The notes beneath the pieces were generated by a model. The model was not told the DNA's origin. It did not search any database and saw nothing but the letters and a program-made list of their open reading frames with translations. A stretch of DNA of 64,000 bases from Bog-473 sp963719485 (GTDB taxonomy: Bacteria; Actinomycetota; Acidimicrobiia; Acidimicrobiales; RAAP-2), in the NCBI GenBank assembly GCA_963719485.1, contig OY970387.1:4526001-4590000 (forward strand). Reading direction: 5' to 3'. Below are positions 17,122 through 25,799 of this stretch, piece after piece; positions within the stretch are counted from its first letter, which is position 1, and the number at the start of each line of letters is the position of its first letter. Made by a program: the position numbers and the translations under genes.

Positions 17122-18371
17122 CCATGCTCGACGACGACCGCCTCTCCTCCCTGCTCGCCCGCGCCGGGGCGGCGTTCGACGTCCCCGCGTCGGGCCCCGA
17201 CGACATCCTGGCCCGGGCGGCGGGCCACGCCCACCGTGACGGTGACGGTGACGGTGACGGTGACGGTGACGGCGCGGATGACGGCGGCGCCATGGACGGA
17301 GCGACGGCCCTCGACCCGGCCCGGGAACGCGGCATCCGCCGGATCGCCGCGGTGGGGCGGCGCCACCGGCTGGTCTCCGTGGCCGCCTGCGTCCTCGTCG
17401 TCCTGGTGCTCGCCGGGGGGTTCGGTGCCCTGGTGCGCGGACCATCGCAGCGGACCGTGAGCACCGGACTGGGCAAGACGCCCGTCGTGGCCCCGGCGCA
17501 CGGGCCCGCCACCACGATCCCGGCCGGTGCCACCAACGGCGCGTCCGGATCATCGAAACAAAGCGCCGGAGCGCCCTTCGGGGTGAACACGCCGCATGCC
17601 GGTGCGGGCACGTCTTCGGGTGCCGCCGCGCCCGGCAGCGCGCCGACTACCAGCACCCCCACGCTGCCCACCGGCGCCGTCGGCCAGTCCGCCAAGATCG
17701 AACAGACCGGCTCCCTGGGCCTGACCGTCGGGCGCGGCAACCTGAGCCGGACGGTCGCACAGCTGACCAACCTCGCGACCGGCTACGGCGGCTTCGTCGC
17801 CAACTCGCAGACGCAGTCGGGCGCCGCGACCGGGAGCGGCCCGTCGGGGAGCGTGACCCTCCAGGTGCCGGTGGACAACTTCGCGACGGTCCTGCACCGA
17901 GCCCAGGCCCTCGGGAAGACCTCGGACCTGACGACGAAGGCGACCGACGTCACTGGCCAGTACGTCGACCTGCAGTCGCGTATCTCCGCCCTGCAGGCCA
18001 GCCGCCAGCAGTACCTGACCATCCTGGCGAAGGCCACGACGGTGGGTGACGTCCTCTCCGTGCAAGAGCAGCTGGACACCATTCAGTCCCAGATCGAGCA
18101 GCTGCAGGGCCAGCTGCAACTCCTCACGAGTCAGACGTCGTTCTCGACGCTCACGGTGACGGTCAACGAGCGCACCCCGGCGCCGCGGCCGGCGCCGGTC
18201 CCCGAGTCAGGACTGGTGCGGGCGTGGCACACCAGCATCGGCGGCTTCGTCGCCGGTGTCGAAGGCGTGATCCGCGTGGCCGGACCTCTGCTCTTCGCCC
18301 TCCTGCTCCTCGGTGCCGTCCTGGCCGGCGGCCGCGTCCTGTGGCGGCGCTACCAGCGCCACAACCTGTAG
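17118..18371 (+). CDS. DUF4349 membrane protein, putative anti-sigma partner
   Basis: A 417-residue protein coupled to the ECF sigma gene by a 4-base ATGA overlap, with GAGGAG 8 bases before ATG 17118. The layout is a cytoplasmic N terminus of about 75 residues with a run of six Asp-Gly pairs, one membrane helix (LVSVAACVLVVLVLAGGFGALV, two pieces) near residue 85, and a Thr/Pro/Ala-rich linker. Next comes a DUF4349 domain (about 190-350) containing the coiled segment DVTGQYVDLQSRISALQ, and finally a C-terminal membrane helix. Coupling and the cytoplasmic N terminus suggest an anti-sigma-like sensor, but no zinc-binding anti-sigma motif is visible, so that role is inference. Confidence 0.82.
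   Translation: MTMLDDDRLSSLLARAGAAFDVPASGPDDILARAAGHAHRDGDGDGDGDGDGADDGGAMDGATALDPARERGIRRIAAVGRRHRLVSVAACVLVVLVLAGGFGALVRGPSQRTVSTGLGKTPVVAPAHGPATTIPAGATNGASGSSKQSAGAPFGVNTPHAGAGTSSGAAAPGSAPTTSTPTLPTGAVGQSAKIEQTGSLGLTVGRGNLSRTVAQLTNLATGYGGFVANSQTQSGAATGSGPSGSVTLQVPVDNFATVLHRAQALGKTSDLTTKATDVTGQYVDLQSRISALQASRQQYLTILAKATTVGDVLSVQEQLDTIQSQIEQLQGQLQLLTSQTSFSTLTVTVNERTPAPRPAPVPESGLVRAWHTSIGGFVAGVEGVIRVAGPLLFALLLLGAVLAGGRVLWRRYQRHNL
17238..17270 (+). repeat. GACGGT hexanucleotide microsatellite
   Basis: Five exact GACGGT units and a partial sixth encode the (Asp-Gly)6 run in the cytoplasmic part of the DUF4349 protein. The unit length keeps the frame, so copy-number change would only alter linker length. 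Confidence 0.9.
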
Positions 18372-18381
18372 CGCGTCCGGG

Positions 18382-19857
18382 TCAGAGGCCGATCGGGGCG
18401 GCCAGGGGGATGCCGGGCATCGACACGATGCCCACGCCACCCGACGGGCCGGCGTCCTCGCTCACCGCCATGGGCCCGGACGCGCGCACCAGCATCGGGT
18501 CGAGGCCCACCGCCGCGAGGGCCGATGCGTCCACGACGACCACCGTGCCGGCGGCCAGCGAGCCCGTGGCCACCACGTGCCGGCTCGAACCGGCCATGGC
18601 GAACGCCGTGTAGCTCTCGGTACCGCCCGACGTGTTGAGCAGCGCGAGCGACATGGGAGCAGCGCCGCTGACCGCGGGACTGCTGGTGGTGCCGGGCGGA
18701 GGCACGACCCATTCGCCGGAGGGAGACGTCGTGCTCAGGCCGTCCACGGCCGGCGTCATACCGGAGCGGGCGACCGACGACGTCGACGGCAGGTTGACCG
18801 TGCGCGCCACGACGACCCCGGACCCGCCGGAGGCATCGATCGACGTGGCGTAGGTTTCGTTGGCGGGGATCCGCGTCTCCCCGTTGGTGCCCAGCGCCCA
18901 GGTCGTCCCGGGCAGGACCTTCTGGGTCAATGGAGCAAGCGGCCCCGACGGCAGGCGGAAATGCACCGTGACCGTCTCGGTGGCCGCGCCCGGATTGAAG
19001 ATGTCGACCTCGGACGTGCCGTTCGTGACTTCCTGCGCCTGGGGGATCGCCCAGTGCGCCCGGGCACCGGGGACGCCCGGGAGGAGTGAGAGCCCCCCGG
19101 GGGTCCCGCCCGGGCCCACGAACTCCTGCACCGCAGACGCCACGACGCGGCCCGTCCTCGTGGAGACGACGGTGCTGATGGTCGGGGTCTCCTGCACCTC
19201 CGACGTGATGTTCTCCACCGCCACCTGGCCCGCCTGCAACACGATGCCCTGGTAATTGATGGGGTGGACCATGCCGTTCGGGGTCAGGAAGCTGAGATCG
19301 ACGACGACCGGCGTCGAGGTGGGGTTGAGGAGCGAGACGTACAGCTCGTTGGACGCCGCCGTCGAGCCTCCGGCGACATACCACCGGGCCGACGTCGTGC
19401 TCTGGCACGGCGCCTGGGACCAGCCCAGGGAATTGCTCACCGTCTGGGTCACCGCCACGCCGCCGCCCGACGTGATCACGGTCTCGGACTCCCAGGAACC
19501 CGAGGAGAGGGCGGGGATGGACGGGACCGCCACGCCGCTCGCCGGGACGACCACCGCGGCTTGCGCCGCGGCACCCGAGTCCGTGACGGCGGTGATGGCC
19601 GCGGTGACCGGTCGCGTGGTCGTGTTGGTCAGCACGAGGAAGCCCGGCGACACCCCGCCCGCCGTCGACTGGCCGGTGCAGTACCAGGCCGACGATTCCG
19701 CATCGGGCGCTCCCACCAGCGCACTGGGGGTCGGTGCGGCGCCGGCGGGCCCGGGCGTCCCCCGCACGCCGACGGCGACGGCGACACCGACCACGACGAG
19801 GACCACGACCGCGACGACGCGCCACCGGCGTTCGCGGCTGTGGTGGGCCGGGGTCAC
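18382..19857 (-). CDS. DUF5719 family secreted protein
   Basis: A 491-residue protein with a short basic N terminus and one strong hydrophobic segment (RWRVVAVVVLVVVGVAVAVG, about residues 11-30) acting as signal or anchor. A long beta-rich extracytoplasmic region rich in Thr, Ser, Val and Gly follows, with repeated short blocks such as LLNPTSTPVVVDLSFLTPNG typical of DUF5719. The function of the family is unknown, but it is regularly encoded beside large actinobacterial GT2 membrane proteins. Here its GTG start overlaps the stop of that GT2 gene (GTGA). The coupling suggests a cell-envelope glycan role. Confidence 0.82.
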   Translation of the reverse strand: MTPAHHSRERRWRVVAVVVLVVVGVAVAVGVRGTPGPAGAAPTPSALVGAPDAESSAWYCTGQSTAGGVSPGFLVLTNTTTRPVTAAITAVTDSGAAAQAAVVVPASGVAVPSIPALSSGSWESETVITSGGGVAVTQTVSNSLGWSQAPCQSTTSARWYVAGGSTAASNELYVSLLNPTSTPVVVDLSFLTPNGMVHPINYQGIVLQAGQVAVENITSEVQETPTISTVVSTRTGRVVASAVQEFVGPGGTPGGLSLLPGVPGARAHWAIPQAQEVTNGTSEVDIFNPGAATETVTVHFRLPSGPLAPLTQKVLPGTTWALGTNGETRIPANETYATSIDASGGSGVVVARTVNLPSTSSVARSGMTPAVDGLSTTSPSGEWVVPPPGTTSSPAVSGAAPMSLALLNTSGGTESYTAFAMAGSSRHVVATGSLAAGTVVVVDASALAAVGLDPMLVRASGPMAVSEDAGPSGGVGIVSMPGIPLAAPIGL

Positions 19858-22800
19858 GAGGCCAACGTCTCGGTGACCGTGGGCGCGGCGTCAGCCGTGG
19901 GCCGTCCGGAGCGCGCCCTCTTCGGTGTCCGCGCCGGCCGCAGGCGACCGACCACGGCCCCCGCCAGCACCACCCAGGCGGCCAGCTCGAGCAGGACGGC
20001 CAGCGGGATGAAGGGGAACCGCGCCAGCGACAGCGTCGCGGTGCCCTTGGTCGCCACCGCGTATTGCGCCGCCCAGCCGAAGGCAGGCTGCCGCGGCACC
20101 GCGTGGCCGTCGAGGGTCAGGGCGAAGCTCCCGGCCGGCGCGTACCCCGCGAAGAGGGTGCCGGCCGGGACCGATCCGGTGGCCGGTGCGCCGCCCGCCA
20201 GCGAGCGGAGCACCGGCTGCCAGCCGGCGACGTCGGCCGCACCCGGGTAGGTCGACGCGTGCACCGGCAGCGCGGTGGCGCGTGCCGCCGTCACGGGAAG
20301 GTCCGCACCGTTCTGGTAGACCTGCACGCCCATCACACCTGGCACGACCTGCAGGTCGTTCTGCTCGAGGAGATCCGTGTCGAGGCCGGCCGGAGGCGGC
20401 GCACTGACCGATGCGGGTGTCGTGCCGACCAGGGAGGGGGCCAGCGCGTCCACCACCACGACGTAGCGCACGCCGGCCGGGGCCAGCAGGCGGCCCAGGT
20501 GCACCGTGCCGCCGGCGACGGCCAGCCGGACCGCGTTGGCCACCTGGTCGGCGGGGCCCGGACCGGCGGGCGTGAACACCTGGGCCGAGTCCGGCAGGTC
20601 CTCGGGGGTCAGCGCGTAGGCCAGGCCGGGCTGCACCGACCAGCCTCCCGCCGGCAGGGCCCGCGGATCGCCGAGCCACAGCACGCGGGCCAGACCCGTG
20701 CTCGGGCGGTCGAGGAAGGCCAGCGGTTGTTCGACCCCCTGCGACGGGAGATCCCAGCGACCGCCGACCGCGCCGCCCAGGACGGGAAGGAGGCCGACGG
20801 CGACGAAGACCAGAGCCGCCACGCCCGCCAGCTGGCGCCACCCGAATTCCCGACCGCTCAGGTCGCTCTCGAAGGCGGCGATGCCGAGGCCGACACAGGC
20901 CGCGACCGCGAGCGCGGCCGGCGCCAGCACGACCGTCTCGGAGGGGGTGAAGGAGCCGAGATCACCGCGCGACGCGGCGAAGGCCAGGCCCCACGACCCG
21001 AGCGCCATCACCCACAGGCGCGCCGCCCACGCCAGCCGAGTGCCGCGGGCGATGAGAAGCGGCAGCGCCGCGGCCGCCACCAGCAACCACGCGAGCGGTG
21101 AGCGGGCCGCCGGCCCGACGGCAAAGCGGATGACCTCGCCCCAGTTCGGCGCCGTGGCGCCCGAGACCGGGAGGCCGAAGATGGCGACCGACCCACCCCC
21201 GGCCAGCGCGGTGCCCACCACCCAGGGCAGCGCGAGGACGAGCGCGACGCCGACCGCCTCCAACGCGACCACCAGGATGCGCCACGTCGGCTCCCGCGCG
21301 CCGACGAGGACGGACCCCAGCATCCAGGCCACCGCGGCGACGAGGACCATGGGCACGACCGCGGGCGCGAAGGCCGCTGCGGCCGCGATGAGCGCACCGA
21401 GGATGGCGACCTCGCCGACCGGCCGACTCCGCCAGCGCGGACCGGGCGCCACGGCGTACGGCGCCACCCGGGCTGCCCGGGCCAGACGGAGCGCGATGAA
21501 CGGGAACAGCGCGTAGGCGACGAGCCCGTCCCAGCGGCCCGTGCCGAGCGCGCCGTACGGCAGCGGCAGCCCGAGGAAGCAGATGACGGTGACGACGCGC
21601 GCCCGGGGCGACACGAGCGGGCGCATGAAGCGCGACACACCCCAGGCCCCGAGCGGGATGCACCCGAGGAGCAGGACCCGTTGCAACGTGCCCATGGCGC
21701 CGAAGAGCACGGTGCCGCTGATGCCCGCGAGCCCGAAGGCGGGAGAGGCCGGCGCAGTGGTGCCCACCCCGGTCGACTGCCAACCCGAGACGAAGTGGTG
21801 CCAGCTGGTCGACCATGACGTCAGCGGGGCCAGCTGGCCGACCAGGGGCAGAGTCCCGAAGAAGAGGTCACGGGTGCCGATGGCGATGACGAGGAGCGCG
21901 ACGACCAGGGCGACTGCCCGCTGACGCCCGGTGCCCAGGGGCGCGGAGCGGACCCGGCGCCCGAAGCGGTCGCGCCCGGCGCGGCGGCCCAGGTCGTCCA
22001 GCTCGTCGAAGTCGGCGTCCTCGCTGAAGGCCGACCCGACACTCCCGGTCAGGACGGCGACCGTCGCCACCCGCTCGTTCTCGCGCTCCGGGCGTTCCCT
22101 CGTGACGGCCACGGCATTGGCCGCATCGAGGCCCTGGTGGGAGAGCCGGCTGACGTAGCTCGAGAGCCGAGCGCTGCCCCGGACCTGGAGCCGGCGCACC
22201 TCGGCATCGGGAAAGAGGCGATGTTCGGCCAGCTCGCCTCGCAGCAGCGAGATCTCGGTCAGCCGATGGGCGTTCCAGCGCCACGCGCCCGTGACGGCCC
22301 GCACCCGGACGCGGTCGCGGGCGAACACGGCGACGACCACCTCGCCGAAGGCGAGCAGTGCCGCCTGCGGCAGCACCCGCAGCAGGTGGATCCGGGTGTA
22401 GCACTTGAGCACGGCCCGGAGCTCGTGCCGGCGTTGCAACGCCTGCAGGGTGACGGGGCGCCGGACGTCGCGCTCGGGCGGCACCGCGAGCGGCTCGAGG
22501 CCGCTGGCGACCGCTTCGCGGTGGCGCACCCGCGCCTCGGGGGCCACCACGACGCGCGAGCCCGCGACCTGGCTCCGCCAAGACAGATCGAGGTCCTCCC
22601 CCATTGCCACGATCCCCGGATCGAAGCCCTTCAGCTCCGTGAAGAGATCGGCGCGCACCAAGGTGCACCCGCCCGGCGCGACGAACACATCGCGCACGGC
22701 ATCGTGCTGACCGTGATCGACCTCGCCTTCGATGATGCGATCCACCACGGCGCCCGTCTTGTCGCAGCTCATCCCGACGTGCAGCAGGATGCGGGGGTCG

Positions 22801-23222
22801 TCCCAGTTCAGGAACTTCGGGGACACCACGCCCGCGTTGGACCGGTACGACTCCTCCACCAGCTTGTGGACCGCGTCGGGGAACAGGGCCACGTCGTCGT
22901 GGCAGAGCAGGAAGAACGCCGCCCCCTCGACCATGCCCAGGGCCTCGTTGGAGGCTGCGGCGTAACCGGGCCGCCCCGGCAGGTGCCGGACGAAGGCGTC
23001 CGGCAGCACGCGCGCCACCCGGTCGGTGACCTCGGGATCGTCCGCCGCCGTGGAGAGGACGAGGACCGAGAGCTCCTCGTAGTCCTGGGCCGCGAGGGAC
23101 GAGAGCGCCTCCTCGAGCCAGGGTCCCGGCTCGGTCGTGACCACGACGGCGACCACGGCCGGCACTTGGGCGTCCATCAGGGGGCCGAGGCTATCCGGTC
23201 CGTCATCAGGCCCCTCAGGCAC
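19854..23222 (-). CDS. Large GT2 glycosyltransferase-multi-pass membrane fusion
   Basis: A protein of about 1122 residues. The first 260 residues form a GT-A family 2 glycosyltransferase (VVAVVVTTEPGPWLEEALSS, then AAFFLLCHDDVALFPDAV holding the acidic metal-binding residues, and MGEDLDLSWR). The remainder has roughly a dozen hydrophobic segments and a final extracytoplasmic domain before a last helix, as in large actinobacterial envelope glycosyltransferases. It probably uses a nucleotide or polyprenyl-phosphate sugar at the membrane. Start choice: GTG 23222 has GGGGGTGA upstream; TTG 23237 and ATG 23177 are alternatives. It is the first gene of a two-gene unit with DUF5719. Confidence 0.85.
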   Translation of the reverse strand: MPEGPDDGPDSLGPLMDAQVPAVVAVVVTTEPGPWLEEALSSLAAQDYEELSVLVLSTAADDPEVTDRVARVLPDAFVRHLPGRPGYAAASNEALGMVEGAAFFLLCHDDVALFPDAVHKLVEESYRSNAGVVSPKFLNWDDPRILLHVGMSCDKTGAVVDRIIEGEVDHGQHDAVRDVFVAPGGCTLVRADLFTELKGFDPGIVAMGEDLDLSWRSQVAGSRVVVAPEARVRHREAVASGLEPLAVPPERDVRRPVTLQALQRRHELRAVLKCYTRIHLLRVLPQAALLAFGEVVVAVFARDRVRVRAVTGAWRWNAHRLTEISLLRGELAEHRLFPDAEVRRLQVRGSARLSSYVSRLSHQGLDAANAVAVTRERPERENERVATVAVLTGSVGSAFSEDADFDELDDLGRRAGRDRFGRRVRSAPLGTGRQRAVALVVALLVIAIGTRDLFFGTLPLVGQLAPLTSWSTSWHHFVSGWQSTGVGTTAPASPAFGLAGISGTVLFGAMGTLQRVLLLGCIPLGAWGVSRFMRPLVSPRARVVTVICFLGLPLPYGALGTGRWDGLVAYALFPFIALRLARAARVAPYAVAPGPRWRSRPVGEVAILGALIAAAAAFAPAVVPMVLVAAVAWMLGSVLVGAREPTWRILVVALEAVGVALVLALPWVVGTALAGGGSVAIFGLPVSGATAPNWGEVIRFAVGPAARSPLAWLLVAAAALPLLIARGTRLAWAARLWVMALGSWGLAFAASRGDLGSFTPSETVVLAPAALAVAACVGLGIAAFESDLSGREFGWRQLAGVAALVFVAVGLLPVLGGAVGGRWDLPSQGVEQPLAFLDRPSTGLARVLWLGDPRALPAGGWSVQPGLAYALTPEDLPDSAQVFTPAGPGPADQVANAVRLAVAGGTVHLGRLLAPAGVRYVVVVDALAPSLVGTTPASVSAPPPAGLDTDLLEQNDLQVVPGVMGVQVYQNGADLPVTAARATALPVHASTYPGAADVAGWQPVLRSLAGGAPATGSVPAGTLFAGYAPAGSFALTLDGHAVPRQPAFGWAAQYAVATKGTATLSLARFPFIPLAVLLELAAWVVLAGAVVGRLRPARTPKRARSGRPTADAAPTVTETLAS

Positions 23223-23240
23223 GGAATTCACCCCCAATGC

Positions 23241-23269
23241 TTGCTACTGTTTAACAATCGTGATACTCT
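23241..23269 (+). promoter_or_regulatory. Sigma-A-like promoter (TTGCTA-17-TACTCT)
   Basis: TTGCTA at 23241-23246 and TACTCT at 23264-23269 are separated by 17 bases in the only AT-rich stretch of the 125-base divergent spacer. They point at the small gene starting at 23348, giving a leader of about 70 bases with AGGAGG before the ATG. Confidence 0.55.
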
Positions 23270-23347
23270 TGCATCCGAACACAGAGGCCTGCCGGCGGTT
23301 CCTGTGTCCCGATCGTCGGACTCAAACCGACCAGACAGGAGGCTCCC

Positions 23348-23716
23348 ATGCCCGAAGTACCCACCAACATCACCAACCTCTCCAAGGGTGTCACGGACCT
23401 CGCCCGCGACGCCGCATACGTCGCCGTCGGCCTCGGCGTGCTGGGCTACCAGCGGGTCCAGGTCCAGCGGGTCGAGCTGCAGAACCGGCTGTCCAAGGAC
23501 CTCTCGTTCGACCAGTACATCGACGAGGTGCGCCAGGGCGTGGCCAAGGGGTTCAACCAGATCGACGACCTGGCCGAGACGGCAACGCAGTTCGTCGAGA
23601 CGACCCTCCAGCCGCTGGAGGACATCCTGCCCTCCTCGGTCACGCAGGTGACGATCAAGGCCCGCGAGCAGGCTCGTGAGGTCCGGATCCAGATCCGCCA
23701 GCGCGTCAGCGCCTGA
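23348..23716 (+). CDS. Conserved small helical protein of unknown function
   Basis: A 122-residue protein with a strong AGGAGG ribosome site and a recognisable promoter upstream, hence very likely real and well expressed. It has an N-terminal polar part and a short hydrophobic stretch (AAYVAVGLGVLGYQ, about residues 24-37). Amphipathic helices (QYIDEVRQGVAKGFNQIDDL) follow, and the end is basic (REQAREVRIQIRQR). No signal peptide or known motif is seen. The pattern resembles small helical surface- or membrane-associated actinobacterial proteins, but I do not recognise a family. It converges on the epimerase gene. Confidence 0.72.
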   Translation: MPEVPTNITNLSKGVTDLARDAAYVAVGLGVLGYQRVQVQRVELQNRLSKDLSFDQYIDEVRQGVAKGFNQIDDLAETATQFVETTLQPLEDILPSSVTQVTIKAREQAREVRIQIRQRVSA

Positions 23717-23752
23717 ACACCGGCACGCTCCACGTACCGACGACGCTCGCCG

Positions 23753-24643
23753 TCAGTCCGCCTCCCACGAGGCCAGGACGTCGGCGAGCGTCGTCGCGAG
23801 TGGGATGTCCGGCCGCCAGCCCGTCTCCGCCTGCAACCGCCCCGCGTCGCCGCGCAGCACGGGCACGTCGACGGGCCGCACCAGCTCGGGATCGGTCTGG
23901 AGGGTGAGGTCGGCCTGCGCCAGCTCGAGGAGCTGCGCCGCCACGTCCGACATGGCGACGTCCCGACCTGAACACACGTTGTAGACCTCACCGGGGGTGC
24001 CCTGTTCGATCAGCAACCGGTAGGCCGTCACCACGTCGCGCACGTCGGTGAAGTCGCGCCTCGTGGTCAGGGTGCCCACCCGCAGCGTGCGGTTCCCGCT
24101 CCGACGGGCTTCCACGATCCGCTTGGCCAGCGCGGGCACGAAGAAGTTGGGCGACTGGCCCGGTCCGATGTGGTTGAAGGGCCGCACGACGAGCACCGGT
24201 TGCCCATAGCCGCGCCAGGCCTGGAGTGCCACCGCCTCCGCCGCCAGCTTGCTGGCGGCGTACGGACTCGCAGGCGCCGTGGGGGTGTCCTCGGCGAGCG
24301 GCAGTTGGCCCGGAGTGACGACCCCGTACACCTCGGCCGAGCTGACGACCAGGACGCGGGGACTCCCGCCGACCGAGCGGGCGGCCGCCAGGATCTCCGC
24401 TGTCCCGAGGACGTTGACCCGCAGCACCTGGCCGGGGTGCTCCCAACTCTCCCCCACGTGGGTCATCGCCGCCAGGTGATAGACGGCCTCCGGCTCGACG
24501 TCGGCCATCACCCGGCGGACGGCGGCGCCGTCGGCCACATCGGTCTCGATGTCGATGACCGCGACATCGTCACCCCGGTCCTTGAGGTGTGCGGCCAGCC
24601 ACTGGCCCACGAAGCCCTTTCCGCCCGTGATCAGCGCGCGCAT
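23753..24643 (-). CDS. NAD(P)-dependent sugar-nucleotide epimerase/dehydratase (extended SDR)
   Basis: A 296-residue extended short-chain dehydrogenase. The Rossmann motif LITGGKGFVGQWLAAH is at the N terminus, DVADG... VYHLAAMTHVGESW follows, and the catalytic residues are in VVSSAEVYG (Ser) and SPYAASKLAAE (Tyr/Lys). The sequence is closest in style to GDP-mannose 4,6-dehydratases and GDP-4-keto-6-deoxymannose reductases, so a GDP-rhamnose or GDP-deoxy-sugar product is plausible but not proven. It is the last gene of a six-gene minus-strand operon with three glycosyltransferases, starting 10 bases after the preceding stop. An upstream Arg-rich extension of the frame is rejected. Confidence 0.88.
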   Translation of the reverse strand: MRALITGGKGFVGQWLAAHLKDRGDDVAVIDIETDVADGAAVRRVMADVEPEAVYHLAAMTHVGESWEHPGQVLRVNVLGTAEILAAARSVGGSPRVLVVSSAEVYGVVTPGQLPLAEDTPTAPASPYAASKLAAEAVALQAWRGYGQPVLVVRPFNHIGPGQSPNFFVPALAKRIVEARRSGNRTLRVGTLTTRRDFTDVRDVVTAYRLLIEQGTPGEVYNVCSGRDVAMSDVAAQLLELAQADLTLQTDPELVRPVDVPVLRGDAGRLQAETGWRPDIPLATTLADVLASWEAD

Positions 24644-24653
24644 GCGCGGAACC

Positions 24654-25799
24654 CTACTGCGAGGCCGCCCGGGCGACCGCATACGCCTCCAGATGCCGCG
24701 CGACGCTCGCCTCCCAGGTCCGTTCCCCCGCCACGGTGATCCCAAGCGCCCGGCGGGGCGTGGCCGGGCCTTCCTCGAGCGCCGTGTCCAGCGCTGCGGC
24801 CAGCGCGGCGACGTCGCCGGGTGGCGCGAGCAGCGCGGCACCCGCCACCATCTCCGCCATCGCCGTGCCCTCCGTGGTCACGACGGGAGCGCCACAGGCG
24901 AGCGCCTCGAGTGCCGGCAGCCCGAATCCCTCCTCAAGCGCGGGATAGGCCACGACCGACGCCTGCCGCAGCAGCGCGGGCACGGCCTCGTCGGGCAGGT
25001 AGCCGGTGCGCACGATGCGTTCGGGGTGCCTGGCCGCGGCGAGCGCGCGCTCGGTCTCGGCCATCCCCCAGCCGGTCTGACCGCCGAGCACCAGGACGGC
25101 GTCCGGGTGGGCGCGGGCCACCAGGTCGAACGCGGCAATCAGCGGGACGAGCCCCTTGCGGGGTTCCAGCGTGCCCACGTACGCGACGAGCGGCCGGTCC
25201 ACCGGCACGCCCAGCGGTCCGAGCACGGCCCGGTCCGCTCCTTCGACCGGCTGCCGCGGCGTGAACCGCTCGTGGTCGACACCGTGCGGCGCCACCACCA
25301 CCGGGACCCGGACGTCGCAGCACGCACGCAGCCGTTCCTCCGTGGTCCGGCTGACACAGATCAGCACGCCGGCCTGACGCGCGGCGCGGCGGATGGCGCG
25401 GCGGAAGAAGGCCGCCTTCGAGCGCAGATGCCACTCCGGATGGTCGAAGAACGTGCAGTCGTGGATCGTCACCGCGCAAGGAGCCGGTGACCGGGCCGGC
25501 ATCGTGTAGTGCGGACCATGGTGGACCTGCACCCCGACAGAGCGCAGCACGGAAGAGAGGCGGAGCTGCTCGAAGGTCAGCCGGGCCGGCCGCGACACGG
25601 GGACCTCGCCGCGCACCGACGCGCCGCCGGCGAGCTCGCGCCAGCGCTCCTCGTCGCCCCGCCGCGCCACCAGTGTCAGCCCGACGTCGTCGCGCCCGGC
25701 CAACCCGCGGGCTAGCGCCATCGTGTAATAACCGGCCCCACCCGGCCGCGCCGGGACGGCCGAGACATCGAGTGAGAGGTGCAGGCGATCGTCCGTCAC
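24654..25799 (-). CDS. Glycosyltransferase family 4 (intact)
   Basis: A 381-residue GT-B fold enzyme. The N-terminal acceptor domain has LDVSAVPARPGGAGYYTMAL. The C-terminal donor domain has VAYVGTLEPRKGLVPLIAAF and the nucleotide-sugar-binding YPALEEGFGLPALEALACGAPVV, where the E-x7-E motif is intact. It probably transfers mannose, rhamnose or a similar sugar from a nucleotide donor. The start is GTG 25799, overlapping the previous gene's stop by 4 bases (GTGA). It is the only one of the three glycosyltransferases in this operon with an undamaged frame. Confidence 0.9.
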   Translation of the reverse strand: MTDDRLHLSLDVSAVPARPGGAGYYTMALARGLAGRDDVGLTLVARRGDEERWRELAGGASVRGEVPVSRPARLTFEQLRLSSVLRSVGVQVHHGPHYTMPARSPAPCAVTIHDCTFFDHPEWHLRSKAAFFRRAIRRAARQAGVLICVSRTTEERLRACCDVRVPVVVAPHGVDHERFTPRQPVEGADRAVLGPLGVPVDRPLVAYVGTLEPRKGLVPLIAAFDLVARAHPDAVLVLGGQTGWGMAETERALAAARHPERIVRTGYLPDEAVPALLRQASVVAYPALEEGFGLPALEALACGAPVVTTEGTAMAEMVAGAALLAPPGDVAALAAALDTALEEGPATPRRALGITVAGERTWEASVARHLEAYAVARAASQ

